A stretch of 55,793 nt of DNA from assembly GCA_021203515.1 (NCBI GenBank), contig JAJQAY010000018.1, forward strand, positions 1 through 55,793, read 5' to 3'. Positions 54,766 to 55,793 of this stretch are shown here, in pieces (within the stretch, counting starts at the first letter, position 1; every line of letters starts with the position of its first letter). Under the pieces are notes generated by a model, which saw only the letters and a list, made by a program, of their open reading frames with translations, was not told where the DNA came from and did not search any database. This DNA is from Bacteroides sp. Lineage in GTDB: Bacteria > Bacteroidota > Bacteroidia > Bacteroidales > Bacteroidaceae. The translations under genes and the position numbers were made by a program.

Positions 54766-54912
54766 TTAACTTGGATGGTACAGTTCTTTTTTATTATGCA
54801 ATTTCTCTAGCTGAGACATTTTTCTATCTCTCAGCTTATTCGTAAAATCCACCAATGCCTTAGACGGGTTTTCTATGACAAATGTCTCTTGGGTATAAGA
54901 CTTTTGCTTCAT
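54766..54912 (-). CDS. 48-residue basic small protein in the repeat-bounded segment
   Basis: MKQKSYTQETFVIENPSKAL, VDFTNKLRDRKMSQLEKLHN, KKELYHPS. Basic and probably helical, with an antitoxin-like look (N-terminal strand, then amphipathic helix). It lies 61 bases downstream of the PIN toxin gene and between the two 41-bp repeats. No family recognised. Confidence 0.45.
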   Translation of the reverse strand: MKQKSYTQETFVIENPSKALVDFTNKLRDRKMSQLEKLHNKKELYHPS

Positions 54913-54973
54913 TGCTTAATTTATTATTGATAGTGCAAAAGTTCAATGAGATTAACTCTCCTAACACTTATAA

Positions 54974-55369
54974 TCAATTACACCAATCTTCAATAGTGAT
55001 GTCGGGAATTCGTTCAAAATGTTTGGTATTAGAAGTAACCATTATCATTTGGTTCTGAATTGCAGTTACCCCGATTAGTAAATCAAAATCATCCAAACGT
55101 TTGCCTTTCTTTTCCAATTCAGCCTTTATATGACCATACAACTCTAATGCATGATAAATAGGAATAACCTTAAATAGTCGGAGGATGTTTGCTACATCCT
55201 CAAAATGCCGTTGTTGACCACCCTTAGATGCCCCATAGAAAAGTTCGGCAATCGTTATTTCAGAAATAAAACAATTTTGTTGCCCTACTTTTAAAATTTT
55301 CTCGCGCACTCCATATTTATCTTTAAACATGGAGATACAGATATTTGTATCAAGCAGATATTTTGCCAT
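54974..55369 (-). CDS. vapC: VapC-like PIN-domain toxin
   Basis: About 131 residues from MAKYLLDTNICISMFKDKYG. The PIN acidic residues are visible: Asp in LLDTN, Glu in SEITIAELFYG, Asp in LDDFDLLIGVTA, and VTSNTKHFERIPDI near the end. VapC proteins cleave tRNA or other RNA. It follows its antitoxin by 5 bases; an upstream in-frame start at 55381 would overlap the antitoxin. Intact. Confidence 0.88.
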   Translation of the reverse strand: MAKYLLDTNICISMFKDKYGVREKILKVGQQNCFISEITIAELFYGASKGGQQRHFEDVANILRLFKVIPIYHALELYGHIKAELEKKGKRLDDFDLLIGVTAIQNQMIMVTSNTKHFERIPDITIEDWCN

Positions 55370-55374
55370 TTTTA

Positions 55375-55623
55375 TTACCAAGTATCTAAAGTGCGGTGGA
55401 ACGTACGAGATTTACGCAATTCATCTGCTATTTTTTCAGGGGTTGCATTTCCACCCCAATCTTTATGAAAACAAGAAAATATATCAGTAGTTACTTTTGT
55501 TGCTTTTGCTTTTCTACGACGCATAGAGTCTGTTAATTTAGCAATCAAATCGAGCTTATCATCATTGCTTAATGATGATAAAACGCTCATATACATATCG
55601 GTAATATTTATTGTATCTGCCAT
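55375..55623 (-). CDS. Antitoxin partner of the PIN toxin
   Basis: 82 residues from MADTINITDMYMSVLSSLSN. LDLIAKLTDSMRRRKAKATK is a helical segment common in Bacteroides antitoxins paired with PIN toxins, and the C terminus (NATPEKIADELRKSRTFHRT) is suited to toxin binding. The longer frame starting 55653 is less likely. It has no ribbon-helix-helix that I can see. Confidence 0.75.
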   Translation of the reverse strand: MADTINITDMYMSVLSSLSNDDKLDLIAKLTDSMRRRKAKATKVTTDIFSCFHKDWGGNATPEKIADELRKSRTFHRTLDTW

Positions 55624-55712
55624 AGATGTATCTCCCCCTATGCAAAGAAACAAATTCTATTCCATTTTTCCTAATGCATCTGCATTAATTAAAATAAATG
55701 AGCTTCTATTTC

Positions 55713-55793
55713 TCAGAACTTTTTCCCGAACGCAATCTGCATAAACGTCATGCAAAGTATCTTGGTGTCAAATCCCCAGGAACGATGTTCCAG
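55713..55793 (-). CDS. 3' end of an outer-membrane beta-barrel protein gene
   Basis: The frame enters from the right edge and ends at TGA 55713-55715: ENRSWG-like HRSWGFDTKILCMTFMQIAF then GKKF. A terminal Phe after alternating hydrophobics is typical of outer-membrane barrels. Its last 41 bases are the right copy of the direct repeat. Confidence 0.5.
   Translation of the reverse strand: MEHRSWGFDTKILCMTFMQIAFGKKF
55717..55757. repeat. 41-bp direct repeat, right copy
   Basis: Matches 54643-54683 at 39 of 41 positions. The interval between repeats holds a PIN toxin-antitoxin pair and a 48-residue gene. Confidence 0.85.

Overview
The window looks like a Bacteroides chromosome (Bacteroidales, gut type). 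The evidence is repeated -7 boxes of the form TAnnTTTG, a glutaminase/glutamate decarboxylase/antiporter cluster, AAA plus PD-(D/E)XK proteins, SusC-like beta-barrel biology, an ECF sigma factor with a dual-membrane anti-sigma factor, and a capsule-type glycan locus. No rRNA, tRNA, integrase or transposase gene was found. Species cannot be fixed from sequence reading alone.

Layout. 0-10 kb: a secreted glucosaminidase-LysM enzyme, cytidine deaminase, a redox group (NapH-like 4Fe-4S membrane protein, Tat-type aldo/keto reductase with 4Fe-4S tail, TonB receptor) and a RavA/ViaA-like MoxR-VWA pair. 10-17.4 kb: a type II-C CRISPR-Cas locus (13-repeat array, cas2, cas1, cas9, divergent tracrRNA), followed by an HU-like DNA-binding protein gene preceded by three tandem 22-bp palindromic units. 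17.4-28.5 kb: NudC, phosphoglucomutase, small membrane proteins, C69 and M23 peptidases, a toxin-antitoxin pair, alanine dehydrogenase, an MFS transporter. 28.6-34 kb: glutamate acid-resistance operon (gadB, glsA, K+ channel-like protein, gadC) preceded by six palindromes on an exact 23-bp period. 34-43 kb: FabK-like enzyme, an ECF sigma/anti-sigma/lipoprotein operon, two tandem paralogues, nadC, an AAA ATPase. 43-54 kb: a leftward surface-glycan locus (Glf, Wzx, Wzy, six glycosyltransferases, CDP-ribitol synthase, LicD). 54-55.8 kb: two more toxin-antitoxin modules, one flanked by 41-bp direct repeats, and the 3' end of an outer-membrane protein gene.

A window-wide property affects interpretation. 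About 15 genes that are otherwise full length carry single-base indels (18 inferred, most in homopolymers) or premature stops (9 inferred). In all nine stops the most likely ancestral codon is TGG, CAG, CAA or CGA, so each is a C-to-T or G-to-A change. Removing the indels restores a whole number of codons in every case. This is either damaged or error-prone sequence or unusually heavy decay, and the disrupted genes (including cas9, gadB, wzx and glf) should not be called dead without read-level checking. I mark them as pseudogene and give the reconstructed product.

Intergenic DNA is rich in structure: three loci of an AATCTGCGTTAATCTGCG palindrome family, several loci of 7-bp-period repeats that form long hairpins at gene ends, and two oppositely oriented copies of a 149-bp MITE-like element.
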